A model generated the notes under the pieces. It made no database searches and had not been told where the DNA came from. It saw only the letters and a list, made by a program, of their open reading frames with translations. A program made the translations under genes and the position numbers. Below, one piece after another: positions 1 through 7,738 of a DNA stretch of 22,355 nucleotides. This stretch comes from an uncultured Candidatus Melainabacteria bacterium (GTDB lineage Bacteria > Cyanobacteriota > Vampirovibrionia > Gastranaerophilales > Gastranaerophilaceae). Position 1 is the stretch's first letter. Each line of letters opens with the position of its first letter. The DNA lies in the NCBI GenBank assembly GCA_934699705.1, contig CAKUXD010000031.1:1-22355 (forward strand), written 5' to 3'.

Positions 1-22
1 CCCCGAATAAACCACTTATTAT

Positions 23-1600
23 TTACTTTGTTGGTGTTAATTTTGCGCTCAAGTATGCTATTGTTTTTGGAAAATGTTGTTGCAAATATTGAGTTCTAAT
101 ACCTAATACATTTGTTGTTTGGTATGTATTTAACAAAGCATTTGTTTCCGCAATTGTTTCGTTTTTACCTTGTTTAGGTCTTCCGGGAAGAGCTTCATCT
201 GCGATAAAGTAGTTAATATGTTCTCTTTCGTTTGTTGGAAATTCTTTTAAGAAATTTTTTCTTTCTTCATCATAAATTTTTTGGAATTTCTTGTCATCAC
301 GAAGAGAACCTCTTATGATGGTTTCCCATTTGCCGGTTTGTTTATTTTTTAATTCATCAACCGGTTTTCCGCCGATATCTGTAGCGTGACCTAATTCATG
401 TAGGAATACAAACGCATCTTCCGGTACAAGCAACATAGTTGAGTACATGTATTCCTGATCATCGTCATCAAATTCAACGGCTTCACTTTGGCAATATGAC
501 GAAAGTTTATCATCGGCTTCTTTTATATTGAAGACATTTTTATCTAAATTTATAAGTTCATCACCGGGGATTGTCTTTAAAAGATTGATAAGGTTTGTTT
601 TTTTACCTTTAATCATGTCTTTTAAATCAATTTCAGTGGTACCTTTTTTCTTTTGTTCGTCAGTAACTTTTAGAATTTTGTTTTTATTATCTAATTCAAT
701 TAGATATGATTTGTTATTTCTTGATGAACGGAAAGTATTTTTATTTAAAACTTCAAATGTTTGAGATTGGTTCATTAACACCTTGCCGTCGGGTGATGTG
801 ATTTTATAATCTATAATTCTGTTGCCGTTAGGATCATCTTCGTAACGATATTGAGTTCTTGTCATATCAGAAGATCGCATATCTTTTTCGATTAAGACTG
901 CACCTGTATTTTTGTCTTTTGTTGCTTTAGAAAGCTGTCTTGTTTTTCCGTTTGGAAATTCATATTTAACGTTATACATACCTTCGACGTCAGATTTTTC
1001 ATAGGTTTCTTTTCTTATTAATCTGTTTTGTGCATCACGTTTAATCTTTACAGCTTCTGACATCACGGGATAACCTTCCTGTGTGTATTCAAATTTTGTT
1101 TCATTGAAGGTGTTTGTTCTAAAATCAGTTGTCATAACCTTTTTAGAAACAGGATTATCATCCGAATCATATTTTATGTGAATTGTTTCTTGTTCTAAAA
1201 CATTCAAATCTTTATCTAAAAGCTTGATGTTTTCGCTATCGTCACTGCTTGTGGTGCTTAGAATATAATTGTTTTTTCCATCATAAGCCGCTCTTTCCAA
1301 AGTCAAAGTTTCAGTCTTACTTGTCATCATATCTTTAGATAAAGACTTAATTTTATCTTTATCAAGTTTATCGTCTTCTATAATTTTTGTACTTTCTGAA
1401 TCAAGTTCCATTGGTACAACATTGCTGTACATTTTTGCAATTTTATTTAAAACCGTATCTTTTTTAGGTTCTGTTTTGGGCGCAGTTGTACGTTCAAAAG
1501 TATCTGGTTTTTGAGGCGCTAAATAAGGTCTTCTGTCAGTACCTTTTTTGTCTTCAATATTGCCTGAAAAATTTATATTTAACAAATTTTGTATATTCAT
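23..1600 (-). CDS. Putative zinc metallopeptidase with N-terminal INFSGN tag
   Basis: A 525-residue protein with no close family that I can name. Residues 401-405 read HELGH (plus-strand bases 386-400), the HExxH zinc-binding motif, and about 80 residues later comes NETIAETNALL (E481 and E485), which could supply the third zinc ligand. The spacing and the phrase 'HELGHATD' recall the anthrax lethal-factor-like (ATLF) group of gluzincins, but this is only a resemblance. Residues about 125-345 are polar and rich in alternating beta-type segments (repeated Y-D/E-x-G/N patterns), perhaps a beta-repeat scaffold. There is no signal peptide or membrane segment; the N-terminus instead has INFSGN at residues 9-14, echoed by PSFTGN in the protein at 13068. 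The start at 1600 is the first in-frame ATG, with a weak AGG about 11 nt upstream, and the gene has its own promoter copy at 1631-1664. Substrate and location are unknown. Confidence 0.75.
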   Translation of the reverse strand: MNIQNLLNINFSGNIEDKKGTDRRPYLAPQKPDTFERTTAPKTEPKKDTVLNKIAKMYSNVVPMELDSESTKIIEDDKLDKDKIKSLSKDMMTSKTETLTLERAAYDGKNNYILSTTSSDDSENIKLLDKDLNVLEQETIHIKYDSDDNPVSKKVMTTDFRTNTFNETKFEYTQEGYPVMSEAVKIKRDAQNRLIRKETYEKSDVEGMYNVKYEFPNGKTRQLSKATKDKNTGAVLIEKDMRSSDMTRTQYRYEDDPNGNRIIDYKITSPDGKVLMNQSQTFEVLNKNTFRSSRNNKSYLIELDNKNKILKVTDEQKKKGTTEIDLKDMIKGKKTNLINLLKTIPGDELINLDKNVFNIKEADDKLSSYCQSEAVEFDDDDQEYMYSTMLLVPEDAFVFLHELGHATDIGGKPVDELKNKQTGKWETIIRGSLRDDKKFQKIYDEERKNFLKEFPTNEREHINYFIADEALPGRPKQGKNETIAETNALLNTYQTTNVLGIRTQYLQQHFPKTIAYLSAKLTPTK

Positions 1601-1630
1601 CTACAAAATACCTATCTCATTAATTAACAT

Positions 1631-1664
1631 CCGTAATTATATAAACGTTTTTTTACAGAGCCAA
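1631..1664 (-). promoter_or_regulatory. Promoter with TACGG discriminator (copy C)
   Basis: On the minus strand, TTGGCT (1659-1664) is followed after 17 nt by TATAAT (1636-1641), about 35 nt ahead of the ATG at 1600. The -10 region and what follows read TTTATATAATTACGG. This matches the promoter-like sequence ahead of the glycine-zipper gene (13031-13048) and the one at 22289-22305, including the TAC-G bases just after the -10. It is seen in the sequence; its activity is inferred. Confidence 0.6.
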
Positions 1665-1758
1665 ATTTCAAAATTTAGTGTTATTGTAACATTCTTAATA
1701 TTTTTTTTTACATACAAGATAAGACATACTTAAATAAATACAGCATGACATTAAATTT

Positions 1759-1780
1759 AAAAAATAACTATAATGTTATT
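1759..1780 (-). terminator. Weak AT-only hairpin, possible terminator after yraN
   Basis: In the 252-nt gap between the yraN stop (1853) and the metallopeptidase start (1600), the minus strand reads AATAAC, a six-base loop, then GTTATT followed by four more T. The stem has only one G-C pair, so termination strength is doubtful. The rest of the gap holds promoter copy C and no other convincing gene; a 22-codon minus-strand reading frame starting near 1826 has no ribosome binding site. Confidence 0.3.
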
Positions 1781-1852
1781 CTTCACTTGCGGTTTTTCGA
1801 TAGGGTGTCGTGTGAGTAATTTCATGGTTGAACAAATAAATCACGGAAGCTC

Positions 1853-2206
1853 TTATATGTTTTGTAGATGTTTTATTTCAACTTTTGGTTCAAGAGTTAT
1901 GCCAATTGCATCAATGCGGAAATTTGAAAATTTCTTTGAGTTTTCGCCCAAGTAAGTTAAAGCTCCTTGTTTGATATGGCTGTATTTTGTTTTTGTAATT
2001 GCTTCAAGTGGTGCGCCAAAGTTATTTGTTTTGCGTGTCTTAACCTCAGCAAAAATAAGCGTTTTTTTGAATTGTGCAATAATATCTATCTCACAAAATC
2101 GAGAAAAAGTTTTGTTTCTCTCAAGAATTTTATAACCATTTTTTTCTAAAAATTCACAGGCCAAATCTTCGCCAAGTTTGCCAATTTCTTTTTTAGATAA
2201 CGTCAT
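1853..2206 (-). CDS. yraN: YraN / UPF0102 family endonuclease-like protein
   Basis: A 117-residue protein of the usual length for the YraN (UPF0102) family, which has a restriction-endonuclease-like fold and is generally thought to act on DNA; its cellular role is poorly known. The family pattern is visible in order: GKLGEDLACEFLEKNGYKIL (residues 9-28), the metal-site segment CEIDII at 38-43 (normally GEIDLI, so the first Gly is Cys), then FAEVKTRK at 52-59 with the E-x-K pair, FGAPLEAI, and a C-terminal RIDAIGI plus 'IKHLQNI'. D41, E54 and K56 are the putative active-site residues and are all present. Its start lies inside the end of the upstream symporter gene (14-nt overlap), so the two are probably translationally coupled. 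Confidence 0.9.
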   Translation of the reverse strand: MTLSKKEIGKLGEDLACEFLEKNGYKILERNKTFSRFCEIDIIAQFKKTLIFAEVKTRKTNNFGAPLEAITKTKYSHIKQGALTYLGENSKKFSNFRIDAIGITLEPKVEIKHLQNI

Positions 2207-3515
2207 TATAGCCTTCTGGATTATTTAACAGGTCATAATTAATTTCGTTTTCATTATCCGCAATTGTTGCTGCAACAACAACGTCAGATGTTACGTTAAG
2301 CATTGTTCTCGCCATTTCAATTAATCTATCCATTGTGTACAACAATGCAAATCCAGAAATTAACTGTTCTGGCGTTAATCCCATTCCGTTAAGCACTAGA
2401 ACAATTGTGATTAAGCCAGTTCCAGGAATACCTGCGCAAGTGCTTGATGCAATAATTGTTAAAATTGCGATTTGCAAAAGTAAAAATGGGCTTAAATGCG
2501 CTCCATAGGCTTGTGCTAAAAATATTACCGCGACAGTTTGAACTAAAGCTGTGCCGTCCATGTTAAGTGTTGCGCCTAAAGGTAGTACAAAACTTGAAAT
2601 TTTATGAGAAATTCCTCGTTTTTCACAACAAGCTATTGTTAAAGGTAATGTTGCAGAAGAACTTGCTGTGCCAAAGGCAACCATCATTGCTTCTGTAATT
2701 GCGGTATATAATTTAAGTACAGGAACTTTTGAAAATACGTGTAAAAATATTGGATAAACCACAAATAATTGAAGCGCTAGTCCAATTATGATTACAAATA
2801 CGTATTTTGATATACTTGAAAAAATGTCAATTCCAAAACTTGAAATTGAGGTTGCAGTTAGAGCAAAAACCCCTGGAGCTGCAAGGTACATAATCCAGTC
2901 TGTAACCTTCATTGTCGCCGCAAATACCGATTCGAAAAATGCTACAACTGGTCGATTAATTTCACCAACTTTAGCTAATGCTATTGCAAAAATTAATACA
3001 AATAATAAAATTGGTACCATATCACCTGTTGCAAGTGATGCCATAGGGTTTTTAGGCATAAAGTCTAGTATAATATTTAAAATATTGGCTCTTTGATGTT
3101 CAATTGTAGCTGCAACTTGTTGCTGAATTTCAACTGCAGCTTGTGAATCAATATATTGAGTTGCACCCACTCCAGGTTTTATTGTTAAAGCTAAGGTCAT
3201 ACCAATTGCGACCGCAATGACTGTGATAATACCGTAGTAAAGAACCATTTTTGTTCCGAACTTGCTAAGTTGACGGTTATCTCCAACGCTTGCAATACCA
3301 ATAATTACGGCTGAAACAACAAGTGGAATAACAACCATTTGAATTAATCTGATAAACGCTTGTCCTATAAAAGTTAAAATGTTGAACAGAGTTGTGTGTT
3401 CGTGTCCATGCATAAGTATTCCGACAATTATGCCGGCAATTATACCGAAGAATATGTGCCAGTTACGTTTTAAGCCTAAGCCTAGTGCAATTAATACTTG
3501 CATGTGTATTTTCAT
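2193..3515 (-). CDS. Dicarboxylate/amino acid:cation symporter (DAACS family)
   Basis: A 440-residue inner-membrane carrier of the glutamate transporter (GltP/GltPh/DctA) fold, expected to import acidic amino acids or C4-dicarboxylates with Na+ or H+. Family landmarks are the serine-rich HP1 tip SSSATLP (285-291), NMDGT in TM7 (318-322), the HP2 tip CAGIPGTG (360-367), and the TM8 substrate/Na+ segment at 396-411 containing D396, R403, T404, N407 and D411. R403 corresponds to the arginine that binds the substrate side-chain carboxylate in GltPh (R397), so an acidic substrate is likely. NV..D rather than the N..GN of DctA points to the glutamate/aspartate branch. An oddity is that the GltPh D394 position, which binds the substrate amino group, is Glu (E400). 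AAGGG lies about 12 nt before the ATG. A TATAAC -10-like sequence lies in the 87-nt gap upstream. Confidence 0.9.
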   Translation of the reverse strand: MKIHMQVLIALGLGLKRNWHIFFGIIAGIIVGILMHGHEHTTLFNILTFIGQAFIRLIQMVVIPLVVSAVIIGIASVGDNRQLSKFGTKMVLYYGIITVIAVAIGMTLALTIKPGVGATQYIDSQAAVEIQQQVAATIEHQRANILNIILDFMPKNPMASLATGDMVPILLFVLIFAIALAKVGEINRPVVAFFESVFAATMKVTDWIMYLAAPGVFALTATSISSFGIDIFSSISKYVFVIIIGLALQLFVVYPIFLHVFSKVPVLKLYTAITEAMMVAFGTASSSATLPLTIACCEKRGISHKISSFVLPLGATLNMDGTALVQTVAVIFLAQAYGAHLSPFLLLQIAILTIIASSTCAGIPGTGLITIVLVLNGMGLTPEQLISGFALLYTMDRLIEMARTMLNVTSDVVVAATIADNENEINYDLLNNPEGYNDVI

Positions 3516-3602
3516 ATTTGTGATATCCCTTTTTCTTATTTTTTATGTTGTTATAATTGTAATACTTAATTCGTAAAATTACAAATTTTTCTTTAAGATT
3601 AT

Positions 3603-5009
3603 TTAATATATTCCTTGTAAAATTGGTAGTTTTACATTATTACAGAAGGATTTTTCGCATAGTCTTATACCAAGACAAGCCTGATGACGTTTGAATTGCG
3701 CCCTGTAAATTAGTTTTAATGTTTTATCAACTGTTGTTTTTGAATATTTTTCAATTAATTCTTCATAAGAATTTTGATTTTCAATATAATCTTCAATGAT
3801 TTTGTCTAAAATTTCATATTCAGGAAGTGAATCCTGATCTTTTTGGTTTGGTCGAAGTTCAGCAGAAGGTGCTTTTTTAATAATTTCTTGCGGAATAACT
3901 TCGCCATCTCTATTTATCCAATTTGAAAGTCTATAAACATTGGTTTTTGTTAAATCGGCAACAGGATTTAAGCCTCCGCACATATCACCATATAAAGTGC
4001 CATAACCACAAGCAACCTCAGATTTATTGCCTGTTGAAAGAAGTAAATAATTTTTTCTGTTTGATGCAAACATTAAAATTATGCCACGAAGTCTTGATTG
4101 AAGGTTTTCTTGCGCTAAATCTAACTTGTCTTCGTTTTGTGTTTCTTTCATAAATGTTTCGTAAAGTGGCTTAATTGGTATTGTTTCTACTTTTATCCCA
4201 AGATTTTTAACTAATTTTTCTGAATCCGTAATACTGCCTTCGCTTGAAAATTTGCTAGGAAGCATTATTGCATTAACATTTTCTGCGCCAATTGCACTTG
4301 TGGCAAGAACTGCAACTAAAGCCGAATCAATACCGCCAGATAAACCTAGTAGAACTTGTTTAAAACCTGTTATTTCACAATATTCTTTAATTGCAAAGGT
4401 TAAAATTTTGAAAAATTCTTCTTCTTGAATTGTTTTTATTTGCTTTATAGATTTTGAAAAATTAATTGTTTTAATTTGTTCTTCGAGCAAATTAAATTGA
4501 GCAACTAATTTGTTGTCTTTATTTTTTGCAAAACTTTGGCCCGCATAAACATTTTCATCGGCCAGCATAATTGCATCTACATATATAAAATCTGAGTTTG
4601 GAACAATATTTTCGATTAAATTTTTTGTAGAGTCTTTTGTGTAATAACTGTTTTTCGATAAAATATAGATATCACAATTTATCGCGTCGGAATAAGTGTC
4701 TGATACATATATTTTTTTACCGCAACAATCAAAATAGCCGTTTGTAAGGTTATAAATTTTATTGTTTTTTATTAAAGTTTGTCCGATTAATGTTACGCTA
4801 TCCGTTGGTAAATTCGTACTGATTTTTTTGAAAAATTCGTCTTTTTGTTTAATGTAATTGCTATCAAAGTCCATAGATTTTAATGAATTAGCTTCAACGT
4901 CAGGATAAATCATTAAATCCGAATTTTTCTCAAAATGTTTTTTTATTTGTTCTAAATTATATTCAAAATTTGCAGGTTTGTATTTAATTTGTGCTATTGT
5001 TATGTTCAT
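3603..5009 (-). CDS. nadE: NAD+ synthetase with degenerate glutaminase domain
   Basis: Makes NAD+ from deamido-NAD+, ATP and an ammonia source. The C-terminal half is a convincing synthetase: the P-loop SGGIDS at 224-229, then STGNKSEVACGYGTLYGDM, KAPSAELRPNQKDQDSLP and a terminal RAQFKRHQA-type segment, all as in glutamine-dependent NadE. The N-terminal nitrilase-type half begins normally (MNITIAQI...) but is short and altered. The catalytic Glu of the 'FPE' motif is Asp (YPD, D37). The loop that should hold the catalytic Lys (RKxxLPxxxxFDExR) is missing between IYN (85-87) and VSD (102-104). The 'ICED' nucleophile Cys is Ser (S103). The total of 468 residues compares with roughly 540-580 for intact two-domain enzymes. 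The enzyme therefore probably uses free ammonia. A GAGG ribosome binding site lies 6 nt before the ATG, 11 nt after the ftsQ stop. Confidence 0.92.
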   Translation of the reverse strand: MNITIAQIKYKPANFEYNLEQIKKHFEKNSDLMIYPDVEANSLKSMDFDSNYIKQKDEFFKKISTNLPTDSVTLIGQTLIKNNKIYNLTNGYFDCCGKKIYVSDTYSDAINCDIYILSKNSYYTKDSTKNLIENIVPNSDFIYVDAIMLADENVYAGQSFAKNKDNKLVAQFNLLEEQIKTINFSKSIKQIKTIQEEEFFKILTFAIKEYCEITGFKQVLLGLSGGIDSALVAVLATSAIGAENVNAIMLPSKFSSEGSITDSEKLVKNLGIKVETIPIKPLYETFMKETQNEDKLDLAQENLQSRLRGIILMFASNRKNYLLLSTGNKSEVACGYGTLYGDMCGGLNPVADLTKTNVYRLSNWINRDGEVIPQEIIKKAPSAELRPNQKDQDSLPEYEILDKIIEDYIENQNSYEELIEKYSKTTVDKTLKLIYRAQFKRHQACLGIRLCEKSFCNNVKLPILQGIY

Positions 5010-5020
5010 ATCTTACCTCG

Positions 5021-5905
5021 TTATTCGTCTAATTTGATGTAGCTTGCGTTTTTCCAACGTAAATCTATGTATTTAATCTTTTTATCAAGAGTTTTTACTT
5101 GTGGCATAATTGATGGTAATCTCGTAATACGCTCAAAGCAGGTATCATCAAGTTCTCCAACTCTTATTTTGATACCATTTATCTGAATATATGTATCTTT
5201 TGGATTTCTTAAATCAATAAAGTCTAAAGGCTCTTTTGATACACTTTTAACCGTTTTAATTACTTTTTCTAATATTTCAATTCTTTGTTTATCCCAATGT
5301 CTGTAATCATCGCCTTTTGTCCCGTATGTTAAAATTTTTGTGGTTTTGAAAGACGGATCTAAAGGCAAATAATCTCGACCAATAAGTTTTCCACCTTTAG
5401 TTAAAAATGCAATAGGTTCAACATTCTCATCAGGTGCAATTGTCATAGTTGGCGTGCGTTCTTGTACTATAATCTGCAAGCGCGCAGGAAACCAAAAACG
5501 CCTGATGAACACATTTTCAATAGGGTCAAGTTTTAAAAGATTTTGTTTTATTGGTTCTGTATCAAACATATATATAGGAACTTTAGGAACTTCATTTTTT
5601 CTTAAAGCTGCTAAGATATAGTAATCTGGAACGATTTTGTTGTTAATTATTTCCAAATAAGGGCTATTTGTTGTATCGAAAGCTTTTGATGACATATACC
5701 ATTGGCGCATTCTAATTAATTTAAAGCAAATAAAAATAAGTAAAAGAATAGTTAAAAAGCGCAATAAAACTTTTAACCTACGCATCCACATATTTGATCT
5801 GCGTACGCTACGTTCTTGTTTTAGGCGTCTTATACGAGTTTTTATATGAGTTTCATCATATTCAAATTCTTCGTTTTCATTTTCATTTTCGTTTTCATTG
5901 CTCAT
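5021..5905 (-). CDS. ftsQ: Cell division protein FtsQ (POTRA domain)
   Basis: A 294-residue bitopic inner-membrane protein of the divisome, identified by its architecture and position more than by single residues. It has a charged cytoplasmic N-terminus with RRLKQERSVRR (26-36), one membrane segment at about 46-64, then a periplasmic POTRA-like part. That part includes the pattern 'L..LDPIENVFIRRFWFPARLQIIVQERTP', which is the family's typical 'p.V..a.V.r.wP.tL.I.v.Er.P'. It lies directly after ddl, as in classical dcw clusters, and its ATG overlaps the ddl stop by one base (TAATG). The first 13 residues are a low-complexity Asn-Glu repeat, NE five times at residues 3-12. Sequence divergence is normal for FtsQ. 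Confidence 0.85.
   Translation of the reverse strand: MSNENENENENEEFEYDETHIKTRIRRLKQERSVRRSNMWMRRLKVLLRFLTILLLIFICFKLIRMRQWYMSSKAFDTTNSPYLEIINNKIVPDYYILAALRKNEVPKVPIYMFDTEPIKQNLLKLDPIENVFIRRFWFPARLQIIVQERTPTMTIAPDENVEPIAFLTKGGKLIGRDYLPLDPSFKTTKILTYGTKGDDYRHWDKQRIEILEKVIKTVKSVSKEPLDFIDLRNPKDTYIQINGIKIRVGELDDTCFERITRLPSIMPQVKTLDKKIKYIDLRWKNASYIKLDE
5870..5899 (-). repeat. Hexanucleotide tract coding (Asn-Glu)x5 in ftsQ
   Basis: Five tandem units of GAAAAY-type hexamers (AAY GAA codons) encode residues 3-12 of FtsQ. The unit is a multiple of three, so copy-number change would lengthen or shorten the acidic cytoplasmic tail without shifting frame. Confidence 0.8.
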
Positions 5906-6855
5906 TATTTATTTAATCCTGCACTGTTTAGAATAAGTAGAACAAGTGTATCATAATCAATTCCCATCACTTTAGATTGGGCTGGTAAATCGCTCGTATC
6001 AGTCATTCCAGGGCTTGTGTTAATTTCAAGGAAGTATGGTTGTTCGTCTTTTATCATAAAATCGACTCTTGAAACTCCGCTACAACCAGCTGTAATATGT
6101 GATTTTACTGCTAAATCCTTAATATGTGATGTCGCTTCGGCACTTAAATTTGCTGGTAAAATAAATTCAGATAATCCTTTTGTGTATTTTGCATCAAAAT
6201 CGTACCATTCAGTTTTTGTACGTATTTCCAAAATTTCAGTAGCGAAGGTATTATTTTCATTTTCTAATACGCCAACTGTTACAAAATATCCGTCAATAAA
6301 TTCTTCAATTAACACGTCATTATTGAATTTAACTGCTTCTGCATAGGCTTTTTCAAGTTCTTCTGGTTTATTAACTTTTGTCATTCCAAAACTTGAGCCT
6401 TCACATACTGGCTTTGTGATTAATGGATATCGCAAATTAGCAACTTTTGTTTGTATATTTTCGCCTTTTTTAACAAAAGTTGATTTGATAAGTGGAATTT
6501 CAGGGCAAGTTGCAAGAATTCTTTTTGTATATTCTTTATTCATGCAAATTGAAGATGCCATAACACCGCAACCTGTGTATGGAATTTTTAAAATTTCCAA
6601 CAACCCTTGAATACAACCGTCTTCGCCATATTTACCATGAAGTGCAATATATGCAATTTCAATTTTTTTATCTTTAAGCGTTTGGGCGATGTTTTCATCA
6701 ACAACAACTAATTCTGCATTTTTATATCCAAGTCTTTTTAGAGCTTCAAAACAGTTTTTGCCAGAACGCATTGAAACATCTTTTTCTGATGACATACCAC
6801 CGCAAAGTACGCCAATTTTAGTATCTTTGCTTATTTTTGCTTTAATATTTTCCAT
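5905..6855 (-). CDS. ddl: D-alanine--D-alanine ligase
   Basis: A 316-residue ATP-grasp enzyme that joins two D-Ala for the tip of the peptidoglycan stem peptide. Recognised elements are SSEKDVS with the substrate Glu (E24), ALHGKYGEDGCIQG (71-84), KPVCEGSSFGM (148-158), YDFDAKY (218-224) and the Mg-binding EINTSPGMT near residue 280. K223-Y224 match the Lys-Tyr pair of E. coli DdlB; D-Ala-D-lactate ligases of the Leuconostoc/Lactobacillus type have Phe at that Tyr. Ordinary D-Ala-D-Ala termini are therefore expected. The ATG overlaps the end of murB by 25 nt and has a good AGAGG about 7 nt upstream inside murB. It is part of murC-murB-ddl-ftsQ-nadE. Confidence 0.95.
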   Translation of the reverse strand: MENIKAKISKDTKIGVLCGGMSSEKDVSMRSGKNCFEALKRLGYKNAELVVVDENIAQTLKDKKIEIAYIALHGKYGEDGCIQGLLEILKIPYTGCGVMASSICMNKEYTKRILATCPEIPLIKSTFVKKGENIQTKVANLRYPLITKPVCEGSSFGMTKVNKPEELEKAYAEAVKFNNDVLIEEFIDGYFVTVGVLENENNTFATEILEIRTKTEWYDFDAKYTKGLSEFILPANLSAEATSHIKDLAVKSHITAGCSGVSRVDFMIKDEQPYFLEINTSPGMTDTSDLPAQSKVMGIDYDTLVLLILNSAGLNK

Positions 6856-7736
6856 ATTTCTGCCTCTTTTTTTGATTTATTGCCTATATAAATTAATTCT
6901 GGTTTTAAGTCTATTGAATAAACTTCTTTTACTTTATTGTACATCAATAACATTAAATTTAGAATATCTGTTGATGTTGCATTGTTGTGATTGATTATAA
7001 AATTAGCGTGATTTTCCCAAACCTTTGCTCCACCAACTGTAAGTTCTTTTGCACCAATGCTATCAAGTAGTTTTCCTGCAGAATTTCCTTCGGGATTTCT
7101 AAACACGCTTCCGCAGTTTGGTTGAGCCAGTGAGGGTTGATGATTTTTTCTGAAGGCTAAATTTTTATCCATTCTTTCTTTTATTTCGTTGTAAGATTTA
7201 GGTTCTAACTCAAATTCTGCCGATAATATGATGTAATTTTTTCTTTGGCAAATTGAACTTCTGTAATTAAATTCAAGTTGTTTTTTAGAAAGTGTTAAAA
7301 CTTCTTTTTTATCTAAATCAAAAATCTTAGCATTTATTAAGTGGTCGCTGATGGATTGTTCTTTAGCTGATGCATTCATATAAATTTCGCCACCAATAGA
7401 ACCAGGGAAACCAATCATAAATTCCCAACCGCTTAAATTATTTTCTAAAGCTAATTTTGATGCCATAGGACCTTTTACGCCACATTCAGCGTAAACTTTT
7501 TTACCATTAAAAATTATATCTTTGCATTTTGTTGTGAATACAATATCGCCTTTATATCCTTCTGTTGAGATTAATATATTTGAGCAATTCCCAACAACTA
7601 AAGGATTTTCAAGGGTTAATAATAATTCGGTTAATTCTTCAACTGAAGTCGGAAAATAAGCGCGTTCAATTGAACCGCTAACTTTAAAAGAAGTTAAATT
7701 CTTTGCGTCAAAATTTTCCTTAACTTCAATTGTCAT
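6831..7736 (-). CDS. murB: UDP-N-acetylenolpyruvoylglucosamine reductase
   Basis: A 301-residue cytoplasmic FAD enzyme that reduces enolpyruvyl-UDP-GlcNAc to UDP-MurNAc with NADPH. The FAD-binding segments VVGNCSNILIS (47-57; the usual GGGSN is NCSN) and GFPGSIGGEIYMNASA (109-124) are clear. The catalytic set is intact: Arg in NYRSS (R159), the proton-donating Ser in CGSVFRNP (S210) and Glu in LKPEL (E280). Its length fits the shorter type II MurB. It starts 2 nt after the murC stop and its 3' end carries the ddl ribosome binding site and start, so it sits in a tightly coupled operon. Confidence 0.95.
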   Translation of the reverse strand: MTIEVKENFDAKNLTSFKVSGSIERAYFPTSVEELTELLLTLENPLVVGNCSNILISTEGYKGDIVFTTKCKDIIFNGKKVYAECGVKGPMASKLALENNLSGWEFMIGFPGSIGGEIYMNASAKEQSISDHLINAKIFDLDKKEVLTLSKKQLEFNYRSSICQRKNYIILSAEFELEPKSYNEIKERMDKNLAFRKNHQPSLAQPNCGSVFRNPEGNSAGKLLDSIGAKELTVGGAKVWENHANFIINHNNATSTDILNLMLLMYNKVKEVYSIDLKPELIYIGNKSKKEAEIWKILKQK

Positions 7737-7738
7737 AT

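Noticed and set aside
1773..1955. Short plus-strand frames opposite yraN and in the 1601-1852 gap
   Set aside because: They overlap a clear gene on the other strand or lack ribosome binding sites and any recognisable product.
5870..5899. The ftsQ hexamer repeat as a phase-variation switch
   Set aside because: The unit is six bases, so gain or loss keeps the frame; it can only change tail length.
6180..6210. A D-Ala-D-lactate (vancomycin-resistant type) ligase
   Set aside because: The key motif reads DAKY, with the Tyr of D-Ala-D-Ala ligases rather than the Phe of depsipeptide ligases.
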